This document shows, piece by piece, positions 1-6,487 of a stretch of 11,404 nucleotides of DNA. Position 1 is the first letter of the stretch. Every line of letters begins with the position of its first letter. The DNA lies in contig CAYMLQ010000172.1 in assembly GCA_964390795.1 (NCBI GenBank), positions 1-11,404 of the forward strand, written 5' to 3'. A model generated the notes under the pieces. That model had not been told where the DNA came from, ran no database searches, and saw only the letters and a program-made list of their open reading frames with translations. Made by a program: the position numbers and the translations under genes. This stretch comes from CAYMLQ01 sp964390795 (GTDB lineage: Bacteria > Verrucomicrobiota > Kiritimatiellia > RFP12 > UBA1067).

Positions 1-354
1 CGCGTCTAATACACAACCATTATAGTCTAATTACTTTTTGGCAGTGGTATTATGGGTGGGACGGAAGCGTTATGCCGACCCCGATATTATGAACGGCCCT
101 TACCGCTTTTGGGGGTGCGGGCGAACTTGTAATGAGGATCAAAAATAGCACGAGCTATAGCATCCCGGCAGATGCAAACCCTCAACGGTCTCGTTGGAAA
201 TCAACAACTTAAAACGGCTTCTTGATGCTTAGCAAGGCTGATACGCCTCAAAAAGAACTCACGCCCGCAGTGCCGCGCTTCCAACATTGCACGAACAATA
301 GCACACCCTCTATCGCTCTTCAAGCCCGCTCCCGTTTTGGTGAACATCGTTTTC
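1..354. other. AT-richer stretch without a convincing gene
   Basis: This left-edge block is visibly richer in A and T than the neighbouring CDS, and the change falls close to the stop codon of the large CotH gene. Six-frame reading shows only short frames. Two weak hairpins are visible: GCATC/GATGC at 161-176, and CAACG/CGTTG with a 4-nt loop at 182-195. A perfect TATAAT -10 hexamer reads leftwards on the minus strand at 24-19, but I see no matching -35, so I do not call a promoter. No clear rho-independent terminator follows the CotH gene. The block may be intergenic spacer, a decayed gene or the edge of a repeat. Confidence 0.5.
201..347 (-). CDS. Doubtful small ORF, 48 aa, unknown function
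   Basis: An ATG at 347-345 opens a 48-codon frame ending in TGA at 203-201. It starts 7 nt after the CotH stop codon. A GGAG lies about 10 nt upstream of the ATG, overlapping the end of the CotH gene, so it could be translated by coupling. The product would be basic and soluble, with an Arg/Leu-rich centre (CAIVRAMLEARHCGREF) and no signal peptide, membrane segment or domain I recognise. Its base composition is unlike that of the large gene. It may equally be chance or part of a dispersed repeat or decayed gene. Support comes only from position and the possible ribosome binding site. Confidence 0.2.
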   Translation of the reverse strand: MFTKTGAGLKSDRGCAIVRAMLEARHCGREFFLRRISLAKHQEAVLSC

Positions 355-3300
355 TTACTCCGCGCCGCTCAGGATCAGCCTCAGCCGGTAGAAGCGCCGG
401 GGCGAGAGCCGGGCGTCGCGCAGCGTAAGCCACCCCGCGTCGAGCCGCTCCGGATAGTCGGCCCGCGAATCGAACACCCGCTCAGCCTCGCTCCAGTCCG
501 TGAGATTCTCGGTCGTCTCCACCACGCACGCCACATCGTCCCGGCCCGGATCGAAGGCGAAGCAATAGTCCCACCCGTCGGCCGCGCGCGCCAGCGACGG
601 GAAGCGGCCCGACGCGGGCGACTCCAACCCCAGGCCGAACGCGTAGCGCGCGAGGTTCGCGACGCCGTCGCCCAGCGGCGCGGCCAGCGGACCAGAAACC
701 GCCGCGTTCGTGCGGTCGGCCTCCGACGCGAACGCCAGCAGCCGCCAGGCACCGAACGACGCGGGCGCGGCCCCTAGCCGCACCTCGATCACTCGGCCCG
801 CCACCGGCCCTCCGCCGAAATCCACCCGCGCGGGAACCGCCACCACCTGCGCGTCCGCCCGCAGGCTCCAGCGCGCCCCGTCGAACACGTTCGTGCCCGC
901 CGTATCCGGCGCGTACACCTCGCAGGCCGACCCGCGCAGCAGGGCCGCCAGGTCGACCGCAAGCGGCGTGAACAGCGCGCCCCTGAACAGGTCGCCCGCA
1001 CCCGGCAGATAGAGGCGGACCCGGCCCAGCGTGCCGGGCGCCTGGGCCACCCGCACCAGGCCGTTCGGCAGCGCGTCCTCGCCCGGCTGCCGCAGCACCG
1101 CCTCCAGCGCGACCCCCTCCGCCGACGGCACGCTGATCACGGCGCCGTCCACACGCACCGCGCCCGCGCCCGACAGCGGCCCGAGCGACACGTCGCCCGT
1201 AGCGGTCAGCGTGCCGTTGGCCACCTGCACCGCGGCCGTCAGCGCGGTGCCGTCCGGCACTGCAAGCAAGCCGCCGCCCGTCTTGACCAGCAGGCTGCCG
1301 CCCGACACGCCGCCCGACAGGTCGAGCCGGTTCTGGCTGCCGTCCACATGCAGATCCGCCGCGCCCTGCAGCAACACCGGCGTGGCCAGCACGCATACGT
1401 TGCTCTGGCTTCCGGGGTCATACCGCAGCGCGCCGAGCTTGCCCTGACCCGCGCTATCGGGGATTTCCACGCCACGCCCATACCCGCTCAACGCGACCGC
1501 GCCGCCGAACGCGTACACGCGCGATGCGCCGGGAGAGCTGGCGGACGTCAGCCGCAACTGCCCGCCGGACGCGACCGTTACGCCCGCAGCCTGCGCGGGC
1601 GCGGCCGGGCCCGTCACGATCAGCACACCCTCGTCAATCAGCACAGGCCCCACAAACGTCTTGCCCTCGCCGTTGAGCGCGGCCACGCCCGGCCCGGTCT
1701 TGCGCAGCCCGCCGGGGCCGGACCACGCCTCGCGCAGCCTCAACGCGCCGTAGTCGGGGCTCCCAGCGAGGTGCTGAACCGCGAGTTCGACGTCGGCTCT
1801 CAAAACCACGCCCGCCACGATCTCGAACTCGGCGTACCCTGCGCCGTCGCCTGCCACCGAAATCCGCGCTGGCCCCGCCCCCCCGTCAAACGTCAGCGCG
1901 TTGCCCGTGCCGCGGTCGCGCACGCGGTTGCGGTACGCGTTGCCCGCATGGCTGAACGCGATCTGCCCCACCGTCACCGGCGCGCGCAGCTCGACGTTAC
2001 GGTCAGCCAACGGCGCGTTGACCCTCACGCGGCGGCCCGCCCCCTGCGGCACCACGGCGCCAAGCCAGTTGGTGGCCACGCCCCAGTCGCCGTCGCCCGG
2101 CGGCTGAAACACAGGCTCCGAGACCACCACGCCGAACGCGGCCTCGGTGAGCGCGCTCCACACGCCGTTGGTCAGCGCCCGCGCCTTGATCACGCCCGCG
2201 TTCGTCACGGCGAACGGCCCGGCGTAGGCCGCCGCGTTCGACGCGACCTCGCCGGTATACGCCACGCGCGGGTCGCTGCCGTCGAAGGTGACGTACGCCA
2301 TGCCCTGCGTCGAGACAACCCCCAGCAGCGCCCCGAACTCCAGCGTGCCGCCGTGCTGGCTGAACTCCGGCGCGCTGACCGCTGGATATAGATTGGCGGC
2401 CTTGAGCTGGCTCAGCACAATGCCAGTACGGACAGGGAAATAGCTGGCCAGAAGGCGGTTGCGCTCAGCCGTCCACTCGCTCGTTCCGTAGCACGGGATC
2501 GCGCCGCCCGGCGTCACCTCCCGGCGATAGGCCCCCCACCGCGCCGCCTCGCCGTAGACCGCCATCTCGACCGTGGCAGCACGTGCCGCGTAGCGCGACG
2601 CCGCATTCGAGGGCGTCAGCGCGCCAACGTTGAAGAAGGCGCGGTGAACACGGTCGGCGAACTGCAAGCGGAACTCGGCGTTTGTGCGCAGCACCCCATA
2701 CAGGTAGGCAGGACCCGTTGTGAAGCTCGTCGCCGAGACGTTGTCGTTCGCGCCTTCCAGCGTGCGTTCGGAGTCCCAACAGAAGAAACGGTATCCCGCT
2801 CCCGGCTCGCGTCGCCTCACCGCGTTCCAGTTGTGAAACGGCCAGTCCCAGTTTCCGCCGTAAACGTTGACGAGCATGTAGTCGGCGAAGTGGCTCACGT
2901 CGAGATACTGCCGAACGGCCTCGTACTGAACCGCGTTGGTAACGCCCGCTTTGACCGTGTTGAGCATCGCGTTCCACGCGACGTTGTCGCCGTCGCGGAT
3001 CTGGTCTGGCGTCATGGCGTCGTAGTCCTCGCGCTCACCGCCGAAATAGTTCGCCGCGAACGCCGCGTCGGGCCGCTCGGACACATTGTAGAGACCCCAG
3101 TAGAGCCCGTTGACGAAAAGCTGCACGTGGTTGCCGTGCGAGCCGCTCCCGCTCAGCGCGAGCTGCGTGTCTCGCATCCACTGGTCGCGCATGTCACTGC
3201 CGCGCAAGCGCTGGGTTCCGTCGGTGTGGGTCCAGGCGTTGTTGTACTCGGCCCGCAGGATAAGCGTGTTGAAGTCCGCCAGCTCGGTGCCGCCGCTGGC

Positions 3301-5214
3301 CAGCACGGGCTTCTTCAGTCGTTCCTCCCCCAGTGCGTCTCGGAACAGCAGGCGCAGCGACTTCTTCGGCGTGTTGCTGAAGATCCGGCTGGCGCCGCCC
3401 TGTACGCGCAGGGCCGCGTCGAGCTGCACCTGGCCGGCGCCGTTGGTGAGCCATTCGGCTGAGACCACCCGCTCAAAGCCGTCGATAGTCGGATTCGCAT
3501 ACACGCCGCTCGTGCCGAACATGTCCTCTTTAGACAGGGACAGGGCGAGCACGGGCACGGCCTTCAGCGCGGCCCTCAGCGCGTCGGCATAGCCCGGCTG
3601 CGCGGCCACGTTGGTGCTGATCCCGTAGCTCGTGTGGACGTAGCCGTTCCAGTCCGCCGGATAGTCCGCCGGACGCGCGGCTTGTCCGAGCACGTTATCC
3701 AGAAACAGGTAGGTGTGCGTGGCGATGGCGCGGTGCGGCAGCGCGTTCGACAGATAAGCCATGGCGCGCACCACGGTCGTCGTCGCGATCTGAAGGGGCG
3801 AGGCATAGAGCGAGCCGTTCGTGGGCGCCGGCTCGGAGCCGTCGAGCGTGTAATAGATCGGGGCGGCCACCTCGTCGGGGCTCAGCGTCAGCTCAAAGGG
3901 CGCGTCGCAGAAGCCGCGCTTGCGCGAGAAGTCCGGCTTCTTGAGCGGGGCTCCGAACCCGCTCGCGGAGTTGGCCGCGCCCGGCGTGGGCTGCGCGAGG
4001 AAGGCGAAAGCGCCCGCGCCGTCCGGGCAGCGCCCGTATGAGGCGTCCTCCGGCACGTCAGGGAGCGCGACGCTGTCGACCACGTTCGAACCCGGCCGGG
4101 ACAGCACCAGCGTCTCACCTTCGGCGTCGAGGCTGAAACTCGCGTGCAGTTCCGGCACGGCTGCGCCCCCTTGAAACGGCAGGCCGTAACGGTCAGCCAG
4201 GTAGCGCTCCACCGCCTCGCGGTCCGCCGCCGACAGGCCGCGGCTGAAGATCAGCACCTCGGCCATGTCGCCGTCAAAGAAGCGCGCGTTGCTGTCGGAG
4301 TTGCCGAGAAACACGTGAGAGTAGCTCGATAACAGGGCCGCGCCCGGATCTTTCTCAAACGAACCGCAGAACAGGCCATCCCGAAACACGCGGGCAACGG
4401 GGGTGTCGCCGGAACTGTGCATCACGCCCGACACTTGGCACCAGGCATTCGCCGTCATGACGCCATTGCTGCGCACACTGTCGAGCGCGGCGATCCGCAA
4501 GCGGATCTGCCCGCCGCTGCTGATTTCAAAGTGCGTGTTCAGTGCGCCGGACCTCCAGCCGCCGAACAGACCTGACACGGCGACCCCTCCCCACCGGCAA
4601 ACGACCATAACGGTCACGTCGCGCAGGCTGTCAAGCCCGCTGAAATTGTTTGTGGGCAGGAGAAACTGCTGCTGCGCCAGTCTTGTAAAGCGCATGGCCG
4701 CGTGACCGTTGACCGCGTTTGTGCGGTAGGTGGGGCAGGCCGCGCCGTTGGTCGTGAACGCGTGGTTGCCGAGGCCGCTCAGGTCGGCCCAGCCCGTCAC
4801 CTGCTCGCCGTTGGTGCGCGACTCCGAGTCGGCCTGGAGCCACAGCACCAGGCCGGGCACCTCCAGCGGCGAGGCGATCAGCGCGGTCTCGAACGCGTTG
4901 GTCCGGTCCTTACCCGAGGCGAAAACGAGCTGCCGCTCGCCCGGCGCGAGCTGTCGGGGCGGAAAGACCCACTTCATCGGACTGTTCGTCCGGTCAGAGA
5001 GCCCCCAGCCAGCCAGGTTCACCATCTCCGGCCCGCGGTTCAGCAGTTCGACCCAGTCGGCGTACTCGTCGTCCTCGTCCAGCAGCGTGCTGCCGTTCGA
5101 AACTTGCACCTCGTTGATGACCACGTCGTCAACGGCAAAGGAACAGAGAGCCAGACTCAGCAGTCCGACCGCACGCAACAACCCATTCCAACTAATCGTC
5201 CAACCGGTGCTCAT
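355..5214 (-). CDS. Giant secreted CotH-domain protein with split lamin-tail, LamG, chitobiase-like and PATR-like modules
   Basis: A protein of about 1,619 aa, probably secreted or surface-exposed. Residues 1-27 form a Sec signal peptide (core AVGLLSLALCSFA). Residues 28-104 are the first half of a lamin-tail domain (VINEV, DWVELLNRG, LAGWGLSD). Residues 120-346 are a LamG/jellyroll domain (LVLWLQAD, GDMAEVLIFSRGLS). At 355-415 the lamin-tail pattern resumes (GETLVLSRPG, SYGRCPDG, PTPGAAN). A chitobiase C-terminal-like domain follows at 428-505 (YYTLDGSEP). The CotH domain spans about 553-862 (KKSLRLLFR, LFVNGLYWGLYNVSERPD, NWDWP, CWDSERTL); Asp790 and Asp814 are the likely metal/catalytic acids. 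A second chitobiase-like unit is at 947-1027. A beta-rich part carries autotransporter-type strand repeats near 1168-1202 and 1305-1360. The last 100 residues resemble a recurrent verrucomicrobial C-terminal module (NLARYAFG, RRFYRLR). Known CotH proteins are atypical protein kinases; the target here is unknown. The frame stays open to 5478, but that extension runs through the repeat element. ATG 5214 or 5223 gives a clean signal peptide; 5214 fits the promoter better. Confidence 0.85.
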   Translation of the reverse strand: MSTGWTISWNGLLRAVGLLSLALCSFAVDDVVINEVQVSNGSTLLDEDDEYADWVELLNRGPEMVNLAGWGLSDRTNSPMKWVFPPRQLAPGERQLVFASGKDRTNAFETALIASPLEVPGLVLWLQADSESRTNGEQVTGWADLSGLGNHAFTTNGAACPTYRTNAVNGHAAMRFTRLAQQQFLLPTNNFSGLDSLRDVTVMVVCRWGGVAVSGLFGGWRSGALNTHFEISSGGQIRLRIAALDSVRSNGVMTANAWCQVSGVMHSSGDTPVARVFRDGLFCGSFEKDPGAALLSSYSHVFLGNSDSNARFFDGDMAEVLIFSRGLSAADREAVERYLADRYGLPFQGGAAVPELHASFSLDAEGETLVLSRPGSNVVDSVALPDVPEDASYGRCPDGAGAFAFLAQPTPGAANSASGFGAPLKKPDFSRKRGFCDAPFELTLSPDEVAAPIYYTLDGSEPAPTNGSLYASPLQIATTTVVRAMAYLSNALPHRAIATHTYLFLDNVLGQAARPADYPADWNGYVHTSYGISTNVAAQPGYADALRAALKAVPVLALSLSKEDMFGTSGVYANPTIDGFERVVSAEWLTNGAGQVQLDAALRVQGGASRIFSNTPKKSLRLLFRDALGEERLKKPVLASGGTELADFNTLILRAEYNNAWTHTDGTQRLRGSDMRDQWMRDTQLALSGSGSHGNHVQLFVNGLYWGLYNVSERPDAAFAANYFGGEREDYDAMTPDQIRDGDNVAWNAMLNTVKAGVTNAVQYEAVRQYLDVSHFADYMLVNVYGGNWDWPFHNWNAVRRREPGAGYRFFCWDSERTLEGANDNVSATSFTTGPAYLYGVLRTNAEFRLQFADRVHRAFFNVGALTPSNAASRYAARAATVEMAVYGEAARWGAYRREVTPGGAIPCYGTSEWTAERNRLLASYFPVRTGIVLSQLKAANLYPAVSAPEFSQHGGTLEFGALLGVVSTQGMAYVTFDGSDPRVAYTGEVASNAAAYAGPFAVTNAGVIKARALTNGVWSALTEAAFGVVVSEPVFQPPGDGDWGVATNWLGAVVPQGAGRRVRVNAPLADRNVELRAPVTVGQIAFSHAGNAYRNRVRDRGTGNALTFDGGAGPARISVAGDGAGYAEFEIVAGVVLRADVELAVQHLAGSPDYGALRLREAWSGPGGLRKTGPGVAALNGEGKTFVGPVLIDEGVLIVTGPAAPAQAAGVTVASGGQLRLTSASSPGASRVYAFGGAVALSGYGRGVEIPDSAGQGKLGALRYDPGSQSNVCVLATPVLLQGAADLHVDGSQNRLDLSGGVSGGSLLVKTGGGLLAVPDGTALTAAVQVANGTLTATGDVSLGPLSGAGAVRVDGAVISVPSAEGVALEAVLRQPGEDALPNGLVRVAQAPGTLGRVRLYLPGAGDLFRGALFTPLAVDLAALLRGSACEVYAPDTAGTNVFDGARWSLRADAQVVAVPARVDFGGGPVAGRVIEVRLGAAPASFGAWRLLAFASEADRTNAAVSGPLAAPLGDGVANLARYAFGLGLESPASGRFPSLARAADGWDYCFAFDPGRDDVACVVETTENLTDWSEAERVFDSRADYPERLDAGWLTLRDARLSPRRFYRLRLILSGAE

Positions 5215-5221
5215 TTTTACC

Positions 5222-5251
5222 ATTGTATCAAGAAGACCGCTGAGCGTCCAA
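5222..5251 (-). promoter_or_regulatory. Candidate promoter of the CotH gene, possibly leaderless
   Basis: On the minus strand, TTGGAC (5251-5246) is separated by 18 nt from TACAAT (5227-5222), which matches the -10 consensus at 5 of 6 positions. The -35 is weak (3 of 6). The ATG at 5214 begins 8 nt after the -10, about where transcription would start, so the mRNA could be leaderless. This agrees with the absence of a Shine-Dalgarno sequence. If the promoter is real, the alternative ATG at 5223 lies inside the -10 and cannot be used. Confidence 0.35.
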
Positions 5252-5257
5252 CGCTCA
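5241..5257. promoter_or_regulatory. Operator-like perfect palindrome over the CotH -35
   Basis: TGAGCGT and ACGCTCA are perfect 7-bp inverted arms around a 3-nt centre, at 5241-5247 and 5251-5257. The centre overlaps the candidate -35 of the CotH gene, the usual place for a repressor site. It could instead be a hairpin of the repeat-rich upstream region, since similar GCGTTGA-type words occur elsewhere in the window. Confidence 0.35.
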
Positions 5258-5270
5258 GCCATCGTGCGCT

Positions 5271-5509
5271 GTAATCGGTTGGTGGTGGTAGGGGGATCGA
5301 GGAACGCGCGTAGCGCTGGGAGCGGGGACACTCCTGTCCCCGTTGTGAACGGTTGTGCAACACCGAGCCGCAGGATACAACGCGACAACCGCCTGCGGAT
5401 CGACGCTTGACCGACGCTTCGGGGACAGGAGTGTCCCCGCTCCCGAACTTGCGACACAGGTGCGCCAGCAACGCTCACGACTCGAACACCCCTGCCACCA
5501 ACCGATTAC
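5271..5509. mobile_element. MITE-like non-autonomous element with terminal inverted repeats and 7-bp flanking duplication
   Basis: The 15-mer GTAATCGGTTGGTGG at 5271-5285 recurs as its exact reverse complement at 5495-5509. Looser similarity continues inward on both sides to a GGGG run and CGAG (to about 5301 on the left and from about 5481 on the right). The word CGTGCGC directly flanks both ends in the same orientation (5263-5269, one T away, and 5510-5516), as expected of a target-site duplication. The element is about 239 bp and has no credible coding frame of its own. It contains the inverted hairpin pair listed separately. It sits about 50 bp upstream of the CotH start and creates the spurious N-terminal extension of that frame. 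Confidence 0.6.
5318..5444. repeat. REPIN-like inverted pair of short hairpin repeats
   Basis: Two exact 25-bp copies lie in opposite orientation at 5318-5342 and 5420-5444, separated by 77 nt. Each copy holds its own hairpin: GGGGACA, a 4-nt loop (CTCC or GGAG), then TGTCCCC. Two head-to-head palindromic units form the layout of a REPIN, in which REP sequences mobilised by RAYT transposases occur as inverted pairs. No RAYT gene is in this window, and I cannot count other genomic copies. Confidence 0.65.
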
Positions 5510-5724
5510 CGTGCGCCTCCCCGTTTCACGGGCTTGTGTTGCTAATCGCTAGCCTTTCGGGCGCTATTGCTCGACTCGTCACCTGCTCGAGGAACACCTG
5601 GAGGCCGAGCGTCCTCGCGAGCCGCATACGGTGCGCCGCGCGTTGCGTACGGCTCACCGGGACGGTCCGCCCTACCCGCATCGCGAACAGCTTTCACCCC
5701 GTTCGGCGTTTGGCGTTCTTGTCA
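5510..5724. other. Intergenic stretch with no gene seen
   Basis: Between the MITE-like element and the end of the small lipoprotein frame I see no frame with gene-like composition on either strand. A plus-strand open frame crosses this region, but it runs through repeats and encodes an Arg/Ser-rich product with no domain. No tRNA-like or clear terminator structure was found. Confidence 0.5.
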
Positions 5725-6006
5725 TCAGCGTTCGCTCTCGTGAGCGTTGAACGTTCTGCGTTGATGTCGGCCGAACTTCCACACTTCATGAAGTATGGAA
5801 TTCCGCTGGCCAGAAGTGCTATGCCTCATCGCCAGACACTTAACCCCCGCACTTAATCGGTTACGCTTCGTCGGCTCATTTCGTCGGGGGCGAAAAGGAT
5901 CATAGGAGTCGAGCCACACACTCCGGGCCGCAGCACGGTACGAACAGGTGCCGCACCCTGCGCCACATAACAAGAGACCTAACAGAATCAGAGCCCTGAG
6001 TTTCAT
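5725..6006 (-). CDS. Small putative lipoprotein, possibly with a repeat-derived C-terminus
   Basis: A 93-aa frame from ATG 6006. The N-terminus MKLRALILLGLLLCGAGC is a typical export signal with a Cys at 18. The lipobox is imperfect (Gly rather than Leu at -3), so lipid attachment is plausible but unproven. GAGAGG lies directly before this ATG, too close for an ideal ribosome site. An alternative ATG at 6033 overlaps the tsaE stop as ATGAGTGA and would add nine residues. The region after residue 20 is Arg-rich and unrecognised. From about residue 68 the DNA coincides with a long palindrome (5773-5804) and then GCGTTGA-type heptamers (5742-5762), so the native protein may have been shorter. 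It is the last frame of the dehydrogenase-tsaE cluster. The function is unknown. Confidence 0.4.
   Translation of the reverse strand: MKLRALILLGLLLCGAGCGTCSYRAAARSVWLDSYDPFRPRRNEPTKRNRLSAGVKCLAMRHSTSGQRNSILHEVWKFGRHQRRTFNAHESER
5742..5762. repeat. Three GCGTTGA-type heptamers
   Basis: The plus strand reads GAGCGTT, GAACGTT and CTGCGTT in one 7-nt register. This is the same degenerate heptamer family seen at 7460-7548. It lies in the last codons of the small lipoprotein frame, where it translates to the peptide TFNAHES. Confidence 0.4.
5773..5804. repeat. Imperfect 32-bp palindrome
   Basis: Two 16-nt arms centred between 5788 and 5789 pair at 13 of 16 positions, with an uninterrupted core of six pairs (CACTTCATGAAGTA region). 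No T-run follows on either side, so it does not look like an intrinsic terminator. It lies inside the 3' part of the small lipoprotein frame, which suggests a dispersed repeat rather than conserved coding sequence. Confidence 0.5.
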
Positions 6007-6025
6007 CCTCTCGCCACCGTACCGG

Positions 6026-6487
6026 TCACTCATTGTCAAAACACGACTCTCGTCGATTAACTTCGCCCCCGCCCACCTCGATCACCCGCGTGTCGGGGTC
6101 GTCGGTCAGTGAAAAGCGCACACGCAGCGCATCCGGCGGGATCAGGTCGCCGGCCCGCTCGGGCCACTCGACCGCCACGACCGCGCCGGTTTCTAAATAT
6201 TCGGGATAGCCGATGGTCAGCAGGTCGTCCGGGCCGCTCAACCGGTAGAGATCCATGTGGACGAGCTTGAAGCGGGGCGTCGCGTACTCCGTACAGACCG
6301 TGAAGGTCGGGCTCGTCACCGGGCGGTGCAGGCCCAAGGCAAACCCGAGACCTTGCACAAAGGTCGTCTTACCCGCGCCGAGATCGCCCTGCAGGGCGAT
6401 CACGGTACCGGGTTTCAGCAGCCTCGCGACCTCCGCGGCCACCTGCCACGTCTCTTCGACGGAATGTACTGTGTAGGTATTAATCAC
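6026..6487 (-). CDS. tsaE: tRNA threonylcarbamoyladenosine biosynthesis ATPase TsaE
   Basis: TsaE is a cytoplasmic P-loop ATPase that works with TsaB and TsaD to place threonylcarbamoyl on A37 of ANN-decoding tRNAs (t6A). At 153 aa it has the normal family length. Visible motifs are the Walker A loop GDLGAGKTT at 34-42 (Lys40), VTSPTF at 57-62, the HMDLYRL segment at 77-83 and EWPERA at 107-112, all typical of TsaE. The start is GTG at 6487-6485. It shares four bases (GTGA) with the stop codon of the upstream 2-hydroxyacid dehydrogenase, so the two are probably translationally coupled. Only a weak GGA lies upstream. The stop overlaps a possible start of the downstream lipoprotein. tsaB and tsaD are not in the window. 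Confidence 0.95.
   Translation of the reverse strand: MINTYTVHSVEETWQVAAEVARLLKPGTVIALQGDLGAGKTTFVQGLGFALGLHRPVTSPTFTVCTEYATPRFKLVHMDLYRLSGPDDLLTIGYPEYLETGAVVAVEWPERAGDLIPPDALRVRFSLTDDPDTRVIEVGGGEVNRRESCFDNE

Noticed and set aside
19..24. Minus-strand promoter at the left edge
   Set aside because: The TATAAT is perfect, but no -35 was found at 16-18 nt and no downstream gene is visible.
1348..2391. Plus-strand open frame of 347 codons
   Set aside because: It is a shadow of the CotH gene with Arg/Ala/His-rich composition and no domain.
5215..5478. N-terminal extension of the CotH frame (88 residues)
   Set aside because: It reads through both hairpin repeats and one terminal repeat of the MITE-like element, and a proper signal peptide begins only at 5214 or 5223.
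5353..5856. Plus-strand 167-codon frame
   Set aside because: It runs through the repeat element and intergenic DNA, and the translated product is Arg/Ser/Thr-rich without motifs.
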